IMG/VR virus record: IMGVR_UViG_3300042935_001795
Location: 1 to 64,000 of that record
DNA length: 64,000 bases
Reading direction: 5' to 3' (one strand)
Origin: a virus
The translations under genes and the position numbers were made by a program. Each line of letters starts with the position of its first letter. The first letter of the stretch is position 1. The notes under the pieces were generated by a model. It saw nothing but the letters and a program-made list of their open reading frames with translations, made no database searches and was not told where the DNA came from. This document shows, piece after piece, positions 47,671 to 56,753 of the stretch.

Positions 47671-49745
47671 TATATGATGTTTACGTTTCCGTAGTAAAGC
47701 AGTGACTCAGTACTTCCGTTTTTAATATTAATATAAAATTTGTCTGCAAATTGATTTGTATCGCTTTGGTCAAATCGTACTGCTACACTTTTTGGAACTT
47801 TAAAGAAAACTTCTCCAACTCCTAAATCGACTCCTGGAAAACTAGGATCGTGGGATATTTGTTGTTCAATAGTTCCACTCTTAATAATAAGTATCAAATC
47901 CTCAGCATTAACTAGACTTATACTCTTCATAGAGTCTCCATCAGGTTGGGCAACTTTAAATTTAATATAATTATCAGAAACCTTTGAAAGATTAATAATC
48001 CCATCTCCTTCTTTTTTATAATCCATTGAAGTTGTATCATTTACTGCAGCGCCATCCACCGTTACTTGAGTACTGCCTCCCATAATTCTATAAGTATCAA
48101 GGGCGACAGGAACGTATTTAGTTTCTCCAACGCTAGGTCTTATAGAATTTACAAATTGATTAAGTTCTCTATTAACACTAGTATTTGGTAAGGTATTATA
48201 GACCACACTTGGAGCAAAATTAGAATTAAGGGCCAATTTTAATAATTTCTTACCATATTTTTTAGGTTGTGCATATATTAAAGAAGCCGTCTTTACTATT
48301 TGAGTATTATCGGTTTCATTGTAAATTCTCATATTGACGGATAATAAGAAGTTACTTGACACTGAAGAGTTTAAAATAACTGGTCGGAATACAATAGCTT
48401 CATCATAATTCGAAGTCTGTGTAAAAGTATTATTAAACGTATTAATATAATTAAGACCTAATTGTTCTGCGACTTGAACTTCGTAAAATATGGTAATGTC
48501 ATCTCCGGAAGTTGCAATTCTTCCAGTTATATAATTTTCAAATGCTGGTTGATTCCCATTATAAGTCCCATAGATTTTAAAATAATCTCCATCCGTAGCA
48601 TGTTCAACATTAATTGAAATATCTGTATATTCATCTTCTTGCGCTAATATTAATGATTTTCCTTCAGCAACATTAATATAATCATAACCTCCAAGATTAA
48701 CTTTGCTATCAATTAATTTAAAATCAAACTCATAATTTGCAGTTGTTGGAATAGAATTTGTTCCAGATGCTCCAAAGAAGGTGTTTTTAAATAATTGATT
48801 TTTACTTGTACCGGCTGGAAACATTTCAACTAATGAAGGAACCTTTATTTCAATATATTTAGAATATGAAGACTCTCCTAATATAAATGGATTTGGGTTT
48901 TGAATTTCAAAATTTGAAGTGTTTAAATAAACAGTTGAATTAAAATAATTATAAACTCCAGAGTTTCTTTTAACTTTAGTTTGGAATAAGAATCCATCGT
49001 AACCTCTACCACTAAAAGAGTACCCTGTTCTTAAGTGTAATCTAATAGTGTCATACAAAACTGCCGGAACAACCGCATCATCTACTATTTGCAAATTAGA
49101 ATCAGATCCTAACCATTCGGCAGAATCTAAATAGTCCAATCCATTTCCAAGAAGTGCCCATGTACTTGCTTCATCTGTTGGAACTGCATAGTATCTACCA
49201 GACTGTCCTGCTCCGGTTCTAATATCATTTCCAGTGTCTGCTAATGGAACTGAAAATAAGGAACTTGCACGATTTGAAACTTGAATTTCACCTCCAGTAA
49301 ATTGGGTTCCTGCTAGATTAGTATATTCATATGCATATTTTCCATTAGTAGTTGGCGTATAAATGTAAGTATACGTTGATCCTGATTGTGATAAATATCC
49401 ATTTCCTCCAGGAATAGTAAATCCTGATTTTTTATTAATACTAACATCACTTAAATCAAATTTATAAGTACTTCCATTTTTTAACAATAACATACGAGAT
49501 GCAAAATTATTAATAACAACATATCCATTCGATGTTGTTACTGTAAACTCTACAACATCTGCACCCAGTTCATGTATTAAAAATCTTGACGCACTTGTAT
49601 TACCATCTACTGTATCTAAATACTTGATTTGACTCCCATTATTATCGTTCTCAATTTTGACCAAATCAGGTGTCGATTGGTCATGATACATGAATTCTAA
49701 TAATACGTCGTCGTCTAATTTAACGAACCTTGATGATTTTGCCAT
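47670..49745 (-). CDS. Putative baseplate/tail structural protein, 691 aa
   Basis: Starts MAKSSRFVKLDDDVLLEFMY; mostly beta-rich with Ser/Thr/Asn-rich repeats, SGRGYDGFLFQTKVKRNSGV and repeated aromatic-strand segments. It contains LIHELGADVVEFTV early on. No family is recognised. Its placement between a tube-like gene and the fibre genes supports a structural role. Confidence 0.6.
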   Translation of the reverse strand: MAKSSRFVKLDDDVLLEFMYHDQSTPDLVKIENDNNGSQIKYLDTVDGNTSASRFLIHELGADVVEFTVTTSNGYVVINNFASRMLLLKNGSTYKFDLSDVSINKKSGFTIPGGNGYLSQSGSTYTYIYTPTTNGKYAYEYTNLAGTQFTGGEIQVSNRASSLFSVPLADTGNDIRTGAGQSGRYYAVPTDEASTWALLGNGLDYLDSAEWLGSDSNLQIVDDAVVPAVLYDTIRLHLRTGYSFSGRGYDGFLFQTKVKRNSGVYNYFNSTVYLNTSNFEIQNPNPFILGESSYSKYIEIKVPSLVEMFPAGTSKNQLFKNTFFGASGTNSIPTTANYEFDFKLIDSKVNLGGYDYINVAEGKSLILAQEDEYTDISINVEHATDGDYFKIYGTYNGNQPAFENYITGRIATSGDDITIFYEVQVAEQLGLNYINTFNNTFTQTSNYDEAIVFRPVILNSSVSSNFLLSVNMRIYNETDNTQIVKTASLIYAQPKKYGKKLLKLALNSNFAPSVVYNTLPNTSVNRELNQFVNSIRPSVGETKYVPVALDTYRIMGGSTQVTVDGAAVNDTTSMDYKKEGDGIINLSKVSDNYIKFKVAQPDGDSMKSISLVNAEDLILIIKSGTIEQQISHDPSFPGVDLGVGEVFFKVPKSVAVRFDQSDTNQFADKFYINIKNGSTESLLYYGNVNII

Positions 49746-49759
49746 TACTCTATAATTTT

Positions 49760-50575
49760 TTAAAACCTAAGCCATTTTGGAGACCATATAAGTCCTACAT
49801 TTAATGAAGGTCCGATACTAACCACTTGATTATTGTTTAGGTTAATTCCATATCCAACTCCAACTCCGAGTGACCAACCTGATTTTTTCTCAAGTTTTTG
49901 GTTTAATTTGTCGTTAACTAAATTAATATTTTCAATATTAGTAAATAATACTCCAGGAGACGGTGATGTGATTTTTAATTTGTTAACACCTTCTTCGTTT
50001 ATAATTGCAGCCTTAAGTTCAATTCCCTGCTCAAAGTTAAATTTATTTGAAAGAACTGAGATATTATTAGTCTTTTTATTTCTTAAAAGGTCAACAGTTC
50101 CATTAAACTTACTCCAATTATATTTATCCCATTTTTTTTCATTACTAATCGATATTGTCGCAGTTGAATCACTTGTTTGAACAACTGAACTTTGGGCATT
50201 AATAATAGAATCTTTTACTTTAATTTCGGCTCTTAGTAGAGAATTTACTCCTTTAAGGTCTTTATTAAGACCCAAAGATTTTTGATACTTTCCAATAACC
50301 TCCTTATTTTCGGCAGTTAGAGTATTAATATCAAACTCATAGCCTAGTTTGATTGCAACTAGTTCGCCATTCTTATTTCTTTCAAATTTAATGGTATCTT
50401 GAGACGCTTTAAGATTATTATAATTTCGGGTTGCAACCTTTTGTGCATTTTCAGCGTCCTGTGTAAGAGTTGAATTTCGATCGCATTGATATGTTAATAA
50501 TAAAACAAGAACTATTAGGACTATAAATTGTATAGTGTTCTTATTTGTCGGAATGTATTTTTTAAAGTCTATCAT
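49760..50575 (-). CDS. Membrane-anchored coiled-coil protein, spanin-like candidate
   Basis: Starts MIDFKKYIPTNKNTIQFIVL with one transmembrane helix (TIQFIVLIVLVLLLTYQC), then a coiled-coil linker and a C-terminal Gly-rich segment GWSLGVGVGYGINLNN. This fits inner-membrane spanin-like or DUF6808-type phage proteins. A longer frame starting at 50629 would overlap the fibre gene by 34 nt, so the ATG at 50575 is chosen. Lysis (disrupting the outer membrane) is a guess. Confidence 0.5.
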   Translation of the reverse strand: MIDFKKYIPTNKNTIQFIVLIVLVLLLTYQCDRNSTLTQDAENAQKVATRNYNNLKASQDTIKFERNKNGELVAIKLGYEFDINTLTAENKEVIGKYQKSLGLNKDLKGVNSLLRAEIKVKDSIINAQSSVVQTSDSTATISISNEKKWDKYNWSKFNGTVDLLRNKKTNNISVLSNKFNFEQGIELKAAIINEEGVNKLKITSPSPGVLFTNIENINLVNDKLNQKLEKKSGWSLGVGVGYGINLNNNQVVSIGPSLNVGLIWSPKWLRF

Positions 50576-50595
50576 ATTAGTTATTGTATTTATTA

Positions 50596-53004
50596 TTAAT
50601 TCCAGACTATAGCAGGATCGCCAGACCAAGGCATTCCTCCCCTGAGGTTATCTCCACCCGGTAAAGGAGTTTGCACTATATACTGTAAATATACGTAATG
50701 TCGGCTATCATTTGTTGGCTGCCTAGAAAAAGTACCGGTAACACTAGTACGATCTTGTAACGCAATTCTATTGCTATCATGGGAACTATAAGAAGTACTA
50801 GGATTCGCAATAGAGTTAACGACTAAATTAAAAGCAGGCAGACTACCAGGCAGACTCTGAAATTGTCCAGTAACTACTGCATTGGTTCCACTATAGTAAT
50901 TTTTACTCTGTAAAATATGAACTATTATTTCAACGGGAAATCCTGTCCAATTTTCTACTGTAAGGGTTTTAGATACTAATCCGGTGCCACTAGTATGATC
51001 AATTTCAGTTTCTCCATCAGAAACATAAGAAATAAGCGGACTATATGAAAAATCATTAACATTTATAGCATATGGAATTGTTGTTCCCGCTGAAGTAGTT
51101 AATGGAAGTCCAGATAACTTAACAGTCATCGTTATTGCCGTAGCAAAATCGGTTACTGTAACTCCTTGATTTGATAAAACTGAATTCAAAATAGTTATAG
51201 TTCCTCCTCCCGCAGGCGGCTGAATTATTCCACCTATTGGATTATTTGTTTGAATCCAATAATATGGAGTTGTTTTATATACTAATTGAAACGTAGCCCC
51301 CGTATAGAAATTATAGGATACAACCGTTGATTCCGGAGTAACACAGGTTATATGAGTACTATTTGTTCTATTAAGTGTTATATTCACAGCAGCCTCAAGT
51401 ATAAAATTAGACGTATCAATATTTAAAGTTAGCGCTGTTGCATTAGCCGGATGTGAAGTTACATTAAAAGATATAGTAATTGTAGTTGGATATAATCCTG
51501 AAGCTACAGTTATACCTGTAATTTGAATTCCACTTATTAATCCAGTAATATCAGCCGCTGTTGGAATTGGTGTTTTCCAATAATATCCAAGAGGGGCAGT
51601 AACGGTTGCCGTAAATGTATAAGATTCTCCTGCACCTTTGTTAGTTACACTGAATAAAGGGTAGGGGTCTGGTATTAATTTAGGTGCATCAGCCTTTGTG
51701 TCATTTAATACAATTGTTAACGGCACTGGAGTAGACTGTCCTTCTCCTCTATCAAACCAATATAAATCATTTCTACCCAAATAAATAATTTGAGGGATTT
51801 GTTTAATTCTAAAAGTTCCATTTGTAGTTCCAAGTCCTATGTATGTTAAGTCGTTGTCAACTGTAGATGTAACATTATATGTGGTTGCTGAAACCGAAGT
51901 CGCATTCATATTTATACGTGAACCTCCAGTAATATGAGCTCTTTGTTTATTTGTTTCAACCGAACCCTGTCCAATTGGACTAGTTGAAAATGTATTATCA
52001 GCTATCTTGTAGTTAAACCTACCTAACATAGGAATTGTATAAACATCGACCCCATCCGTCCAATCCTGTCCATTACAAAGGTACCATCCTTCATAACTTC
52101 CTACTCCTTTGCCGACAGATATCGGTAATACGCTTGTGTCGCCAAGGGATAATATAGTTTCAGAATATTTAAACTTAGTGTTATCCGCAAATATAGAAGG
52201 TAATATCGAAACCATCGTACCTATAGGAACAGTTCCTCCAATTTCTCGTATACTTTTAAATTTAACAAGACCCTCATAATTGCTAGAAGTAGCAAGTCCA
52301 TTAAAAGTTGCGCCTGCATTTTCAATAACTAAATCACTTTTAATAATAACAGGAGAATTAAATTCTGTGTTTTGTTTAAAGAATATTCCGCTTGGATTAA
52401 TTAATAAATTATCTGGGGATAGAATAGAACTACGAAAACTAGTACCTGCTGCAGTATATGAGCTTATAGAGTTTTGAAGATCAAGATTAAAAAATCCCAT
52501 TGTCATTTGATCTTTACCCGCTAATCTTTCTAATTTAAAATCATATACCTTTCCAGCAATACCATCATTTAAAAATCTTAGATTAGAAATAGAATATTGT
52601 TTTCTATGGATATTCCATTGATATGGCGTTTTTCCTCCAACCAAATCAAATTTTGTTCCATATTCCGGATCATTTTCAATATATCCAATATTTATGACCG
52701 GGGCAAACTGATTACCTGGAGTATGCATAGGTATTAAAGTGTCTGCACTAATAGGTCCTGGCGCAATTCTTTTCCAAAGGTTAACAGAAATAGGACCTTC
52801 AAACCCTTTAGTTCCCGTTGGTCCAGTAGGTCCTTGGAATCCTTTTTGCCCGGTATTACCTTGAGCACCTCTTTGTCCAATATCGCCTTGAGGACCTCTA
52901 GGACCTCCTCCAGTTGCGACTAACTGATCAAAATTATAATTGACATTGTCAAGTTTAATAGTATCAGAATCTAAAGTGTTTATTTGTTTAAGACTAATTG
53001 GCAT
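50596..53004 (-). CDS. Collagen/tail-collar fibre protein, 802 aa
   Basis: The N-terminus NYNFDQLVATGGGPRGPQG anchors like two other genes below and leads to a short Gly-X-Y collagen block. A conserved tail-collar-type module follows: GTMVSILPSIF, GWYLCNGQDWTDG, PMLGRFNYKI and QIIYLGRNDLYW. The last 350 residues are long beta-rich repeats and end GGMPWSGDPAIVWN. Probably a tail fibre or short tail fibre. A GATATATAA-like site (one base off) is 17 nt upstream. Confidence 0.75.
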   Translation of the reverse strand: MPISLKQINTLDSDTIKLDNVNYNFDQLVATGGGPRGPQGDIGQRGAQGNTGQKGFQGPTGPTGTKGFEGPISVNLWKRIAPGPISADTLIPMHTPGNQFAPVINIGYIENDPEYGTKFDLVGGKTPYQWNIHRKQYSISNLRFLNDGIAGKVYDFKLERLAGKDQMTMGFFNLDLQNSISSYTAAGTSFRSSILSPDNLLINPSGIFFKQNTEFNSPVIIKSDLVIENAGATFNGLATSSNYEGLVKFKSIREIGGTVPIGTMVSILPSIFADNTKFKYSETILSLGDTSVLPISVGKGVGSYEGWYLCNGQDWTDGVDVYTIPMLGRFNYKIADNTFSTSPIGQGSVETNKQRAHITGGSRINMNATSVSATTYNVTSTVDNDLTYIGLGTTNGTFRIKQIPQIIYLGRNDLYWFDRGEGQSTPVPLTIVLNDTKADAPKLIPDPYPLFSVTNKGAGESYTFTATVTAPLGYYWKTPIPTAADITGLISGIQITGITVASGLYPTTITISFNVTSHPANATALTLNIDTSNFILEAAVNITLNRTNSTHITCVTPESTVVSYNFYTGATFQLVYKTTPYYWIQTNNPIGGIIQPPAGGGTITILNSVLSNQGVTVTDFATAITMTVKLSGLPLTTSAGTTIPYAINVNDFSYSPLISYVSDGETEIDHTSGTGLVSKTLTVENWTGFPVEIIVHILQSKNYYSGTNAVVTGQFQSLPGSLPAFNLVVNSIANPSTSYSSHDSNRIALQDRTSVTGTFSRQPTNDSRHYVYLQYIVQTPLPGGDNLRGGMPWSGDPAIVWN

Positions 53005-53021
53005 ACCTATCTATATTTAGA

Positions 53022-53030
53022 TTATATATT
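53022..53030 (-). promoter_or_regulatory. Candidate late promoter (one mismatch)
   Basis: Minus strand AATATATAA, 17 nt before the ATG at 53004; one base off the consensus. Confidence 0.35.
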
Positions 53031-53052
53031 CTAATTTTTAGAGAGTATACTA

Positions 53053-53688
53053 TTAAATTTTTTGAATAAACAGGGTAACCATATAAGGCTGTAGGTTGTT
53101 GTGCGCATTTCCGCCTCCAGTGTCTGAAGTTCTATAGATTTGACCACCACCACTATTACGCGAATTCGCATCATAGGGAAAACTCGAAACAGTTCTATTA
53201 GTCCAACCTCCGTAACCATTTCCTCCGGAAATCCAATCATCTCCTGGAAATAAGTGATTGTGCGTTGGCATTTGAGCAATAGTTATAGCCTCTCCATTAT
53301 TACCCGAAAAGACTGGTTGACCATTAAGTTTTATATATAGTTGTCGAATGTCCCATCCATTTTGATCAAAGGCTGCCACATTACCCCATGCCAATGGAAC
53401 TCTACCGGTTCGGTTCATTGTATTATTTAATCCATTGCAAATTGCCCAGCCATCTCTATCACCTCCCGGAAGTCCGCGACCTTGCGTTGGACCTGACGTC
53501 TCGAAATTTGCAGTAATATATTCATTAGTGCAATCAATCATTTTTAAGTCTCCGACTAACCATTGATCTTTTGCAAAATTTAAAATAGCAGTTTCAACCG
53601 TTCTATGATTTGCCGCGGTTATTTGCTGGGATGGAGTTGGAGTTAATAGATTGGATATTAATGTTATTACATCGTTAAATTTTACCAT
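53053..53688 (-). CDS. Phage tail collar domain protein (short tail fibre-like), 211 aa
   Basis: Residues ~90-125 read RDGWAICNGLNNTMNRTGRVPLAWGN, and the end GGGNAHNNLQPYMVTLFIQKI is the classic tail-collar (gp12-type) pattern; HNHLFPGDDW gives the metal-ligand HxH-like motif. The N-terminal 70 residues are helical and may trimerise. It probably forms the receptor-binding tip or its support. Confidence 0.8.
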   Translation of the reverse strand: MVKFNDVITLISNLLTPTPSQQITAANHRTVETAILNFAKDQWLVGDLKMIDCTNEYITANFETSGPTQGRGLPGGDRDGWAICNGLNNTMNRTGRVPLAWGNVAAFDQNGWDIRQLYIKLNGQPVFSGNNGEAITIAQMPTHNHLFPGDDWISGGNGYGGWTNRTVSSFPYDANSRNSGGGQIYRTSDTGGGNAHNNLQPYMVTLFIQKI

Positions 53689-53693
53689 TTTTA

Positions 53694-53720
53694 TTATTTT
53701 TATTTTTATTTTTATTTTTT
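53694..53720. repeat. (attttt)n low-complexity tract
   Basis: About 27 bp of tatttttatttt repeats in the intergenic gap between two fibre genes; it may be a slippage-prone spacer. No ORF. Confidence 0.7.
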
Positions 53721-53721
53721 A

Positions 53722-55107
53722 TTAATACACATTATACTCAGTTGTTACATAGTCTGCATTATTATAATCACCTGTTGCTGTTTGACCAGTTCCTAGCTGT
53801 GACCACCATAAATTCCTAGTCCTTAAATAAATAATTTGAGGTAACTTTTTAATTCTAAATTGTCCACCTGCTGGATTTATTACTATTATCGGATCAGTAG
53901 ACTGATTAGCTATATTAATATTATAATTAGCAGCGGTTGCACCAACAGGTATGCTAGCGTTAACAAAATGTGCTGCACCTCCAATTAATTGAATGTCGTC
54001 ATTGAGTGCACCTATATATCCTTGACTATTAGGATCTTCGGTTATCGGGTTAGCCAATATTTGATATGAAAATGAATTAAGATCGGGAACCAACGTTGTT
54101 CCTGCTACAGTGTTATCGGTCCATTGTTGTCCATTACAAACATACCAACCATCATAATCTCCAATTCCAGCTCCTATTCTTATTTTTAACGGGTTATTTG
54201 GATCTAGATTTGTATCTATAAATTGATAATTAATAAATTTAGATGAGTCACTAAATATTGAAGGCAATATAGAAATAATAGTACCTATTTTAACATCACC
54301 TCCGAGTTCATCAGTTGTTTTAAAAGTTACATCTCCGGCTGTATTAATTGTAGTTAATATTTTATTTACCCCAGGATTAGCGTTTTCAATACTTAATGGG
54401 GCATTAAATTTAACTTGCTTTTCAAAAATTGTATTACTATATGTATTTCCGGAAGTAGTTGAAATATCAAAAAGTTCTGAGTCATTAGAGTCTATAACAA
54501 TATGTTTTTCTGCTTTTAGATTTAATTGTGAATTTAGATTATCAGTAAAACCTAGATATAGTCGGTACTCATCAGTTACCGAATTATCCATGGTAATATC
54601 AAACGAATTAGTAAGAATACCACTACTTGTAAATCTTAAATTCGAGGCAACTTTAGCACTTCTTCGGTTAACAACCCATTGATATTTTGGTAAATTGGTA
54701 CTATTTGATTGTTGTTGTATATATCCATTGTCTGCTCCTTGTCCGTTTATATTTGGTCCTATATAACCAGCCGCAATAACAGCACCAAAAGTAGGAGTTG
54801 TTCCTGAAATAGGATGTCTTGCAAATAAAGTCGACATAATATTCGATGAATCTGTAAAATTTTGAGGAATAGAGTTCCAGTATGATTCAACAACGACCGC
54901 ATCAATTCCTTGAGCTCCTCGTAATCCTTGAAATCCTTGAGTACCTTGAGCTCCTCGAAATCCTTGATATCCTGTGTTTCCATCGGGTCCTACATAGCCT
55001 TTAGGACCTCCACTATTGGCAATTAACTGATCAAAATTATAGTTAATTTTGTCAAGCTTAATATTGTCAGTATCAAGTGTCCGTATCTGTTTTAGGTTAA
55101 TTATCAT
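53722..55107 (-). CDS. Collagen/tail-collar fibre paralogue, 461 aa
   Basis: Starts MIINLKQIRTLDTDNIKLD with NYNFDQLIANSGGPKGYVG, like the 802-residue gene, a collagen block GYQGFRGAQGTQGFQG, and a collar module GTIISILPSIFS, DGWYVCNGQQWTDN and KLPQIIYLRTRNLW. It is shorter than its paralogue; it lacks the long C-terminal extension. Tail fibre component. Confidence 0.77.
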   Translation of the reverse strand: MIINLKQIRTLDTDNIKLDKINYNFDQLIANSGGPKGYVGPDGNTGYQGFRGAQGTQGFQGLRGAQGIDAVVVESYWNSIPQNFTDSSNIMSTLFARHPISGTTPTFGAVIAAGYIGPNINGQGADNGYIQQQSNSTNLPKYQWVVNRRSAKVASNLRFTSSGILTNSFDITMDNSVTDEYRLYLGFTDNLNSQLNLKAEKHIVIDSNDSELFDISTTSGNTYSNTIFEKQVKFNAPLSIENANPGVNKILTTINTAGDVTFKTTDELGGDVKIGTIISILPSIFSDSSKFINYQFIDTNLDPNNPLKIRIGAGIGDYDGWYVCNGQQWTDNTVAGTTLVPDLNSFSYQILANPITEDPNSQGYIGALNDDIQLIGGAAHFVNASIPVGATAANYNINIANQSTDPIIVINPAGGQFRIKKLPQIIYLRTRNLWWSQLGTGQTATGDYNNADYVTTEYNVY

Positions 55108-55133
55108 CTAGACTATATATATTATTTTAATTA

Positions 55134-56750
55134 TTAAACACATCTAATTCCTCTTTGAGTAAAATTACCAGCAAAAGAATTCCAATATATTGGATATCCA
55201 TCGACATTTGCATACCATCCAGATGGAGCATACGTTGTAGTTCCAAGATTAAACAATTTATATGTTGTTGATGGAACTGTAAAGGTATTCCACACTGCTG
55301 ACGTAAACTCATTCCAATCCTTTGGTTCGTTAACATTCAGACCACATACTAAGGTACTGTTAGAACTCGGTTGCGTTAAGAAAATAGTATAATTAGTATC
55401 TGGAGTTGTTAAAGTAGTTGACCATTTTAAATTTGGATTTCCTAAATAAACAATATGAATCATTCCGCTTATTCTATAGCCTTCGTTAGGTACATCCAAA
55501 GGCCCCATAGATATATCACTTTCTCCGGGAGATGTATCATTATTATAAAATTGACTTGTATATCCTATTGAATATACTCCAGTAGCGTTAGGTATCCCTG
55601 AAATGCGCATATCATATCCTCCAATTAATATAGGGTTTTTTGCAGGAAGCGTAACTAAATTTTGTACATCACCATTTGCACCTATAGTATAATTAAAGTT
55701 ATTTAGATTTGGAGTTAAAAATTTATTGTACCCTTCTACCGTTTCCCAAGTCTCTCCATTGCATAAATACCAGCCTTCAAAATCTGTACCAATCTTTCCT
55801 CTTCCATAAATATTATTTAATGGAGAACCAGTATCTACCGTTACCGAATCATTTAACCAAAAATGTTCAGTAACAAAAACGTCATTTTTAATTGAAATTA
55901 TAGAACCTATTGGAAATACACCAAAAACGTCTTTAATATCTTTCCATTCAACATTTCCACTCGTATCAGTCGATACAAGAATCCTATCTTGAATGGCTCC
56001 CGGTGTAAACATAAAATTAGTTGATGATTTTGTTGTTCCACCATTTACACTTAAATTAAACGCAGGACCGATAATTCCACCAGTATTAACAGTAATTAAA
56101 TCTTCAGTAATAATAATTGAATCTTTTAATACTGACGATATTCCATCAGAAGTACCTGTTCTAATCACTATGGTCTGTGCAGTATAAATAATTCTAAAAT
56201 TCGGACTAGTCAGGTTTGGAGTAATCTCAAATCTTGGATTAACGCCAGAATATCCAAGCCTAAAATTATAACCATCAAACCCACTGTTATCTTCAACTCT
56301 TAGATTAACCCAATCGTTATCTGCAACTTTTATAGATTGAATAGGTGAATCAATTGCCGGATCTACTCCGACGCCATATACTCCAGTATCACTAATTTTA
56401 TATCCAATTCTTAAAGCAACTGGAGCTAACTGAATTTCAGTTATAGGGTTTTTTCTAGTAAATAAATATCCTGGTAAACCTTCGGCTTCTGGGAAATAAT
56501 CCCACTCGTTTAAATTTCCTGCTCCTTGAAATCCTTGAAATCCTTGAGAACCCCTATATCCAACGTAACCTTGAGGTCCTACATGTCCAGCTCCGCCATC
56601 TACTCCGATATTTCCACGAGGTCCTGGTGCACCTCCATTTGAAAACTGATTAAAATTATAATTAATCTTATCAATTTTGCTTTTAGACCACCAGGCTCCA
56701 CTATTTGGATCAAGATCAGTTACAAAAAGTTCTTTTATTTTAATAGCCAT
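55134..56750 (-). CDS. Collagen/tail-collar fibre paralogue, 538 aa
   Basis: Starts MAIKIKELFVTDLDPN with KSKIDKINYNFNQFSNGGAPGPRG, then collagen YVGYRGSQGFQGFQG, and a collar module PIGSIISIKND, GWYLCNGETWETV and IHIVYLGNPNL. The C-terminal part ends FAGNFTQRGIRCV, a distinct domain. Three paralogues in a row suggest a set of receptor-binding or baseplate fibres. It precedes the 461-residue gene by 26 nt. Confidence 0.77.
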   Translation of the reverse strand: MAIKIKELFVTDLDPNSGAWWSKSKIDKINYNFNQFSNGGAPGPRGNIGVDGGAGHVGPQGYVGYRGSQGFQGFQGAGNLNEWDYFPEAEGLPGYLFTRKNPITEIQLAPVALRIGYKISDTGVYGVGVDPAIDSPIQSIKVADNDWVNLRVEDNSGFDGYNFRLGYSGVNPRFEITPNLTSPNFRIIYTAQTIVIRTGTSDGISSVLKDSIIITEDLITVNTGGIIGPAFNLSVNGGTTKSSTNFMFTPGAIQDRILVSTDTSGNVEWKDIKDVFGVFPIGSIISIKNDVFVTEHFWLNDSVTVDTGSPLNNIYGRGKIGTDFEGWYLCNGETWETVEGYNKFLTPNLNNFNYTIGANGDVQNLVTLPAKNPILIGGYDMRISGIPNATGVYSIGYTSQFYNNDTSPGESDISMGPLDVPNEGYRISGMIHIVYLGNPNLKWSTTLTTPDTNYTIFLTQPSSNSTLVCGLNVNEPKDWNEFTSAVWNTFTVPSTTYKLFNLGTTTYAPSGWYANVDGYPIYWNSFAGNFTQRGIRCV

Positions 56751-56753
56751 TCA

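Noticed and set aside
50576-50629. Upstream extension of the membrane-anchored coiled-coil gene
   Set aside because: It would overlap the fibre gene's end by 34 nt and adds a non-conserved MVWRSCYSLEL segment; the ATG at 50575 precedes the membrane helix normally.
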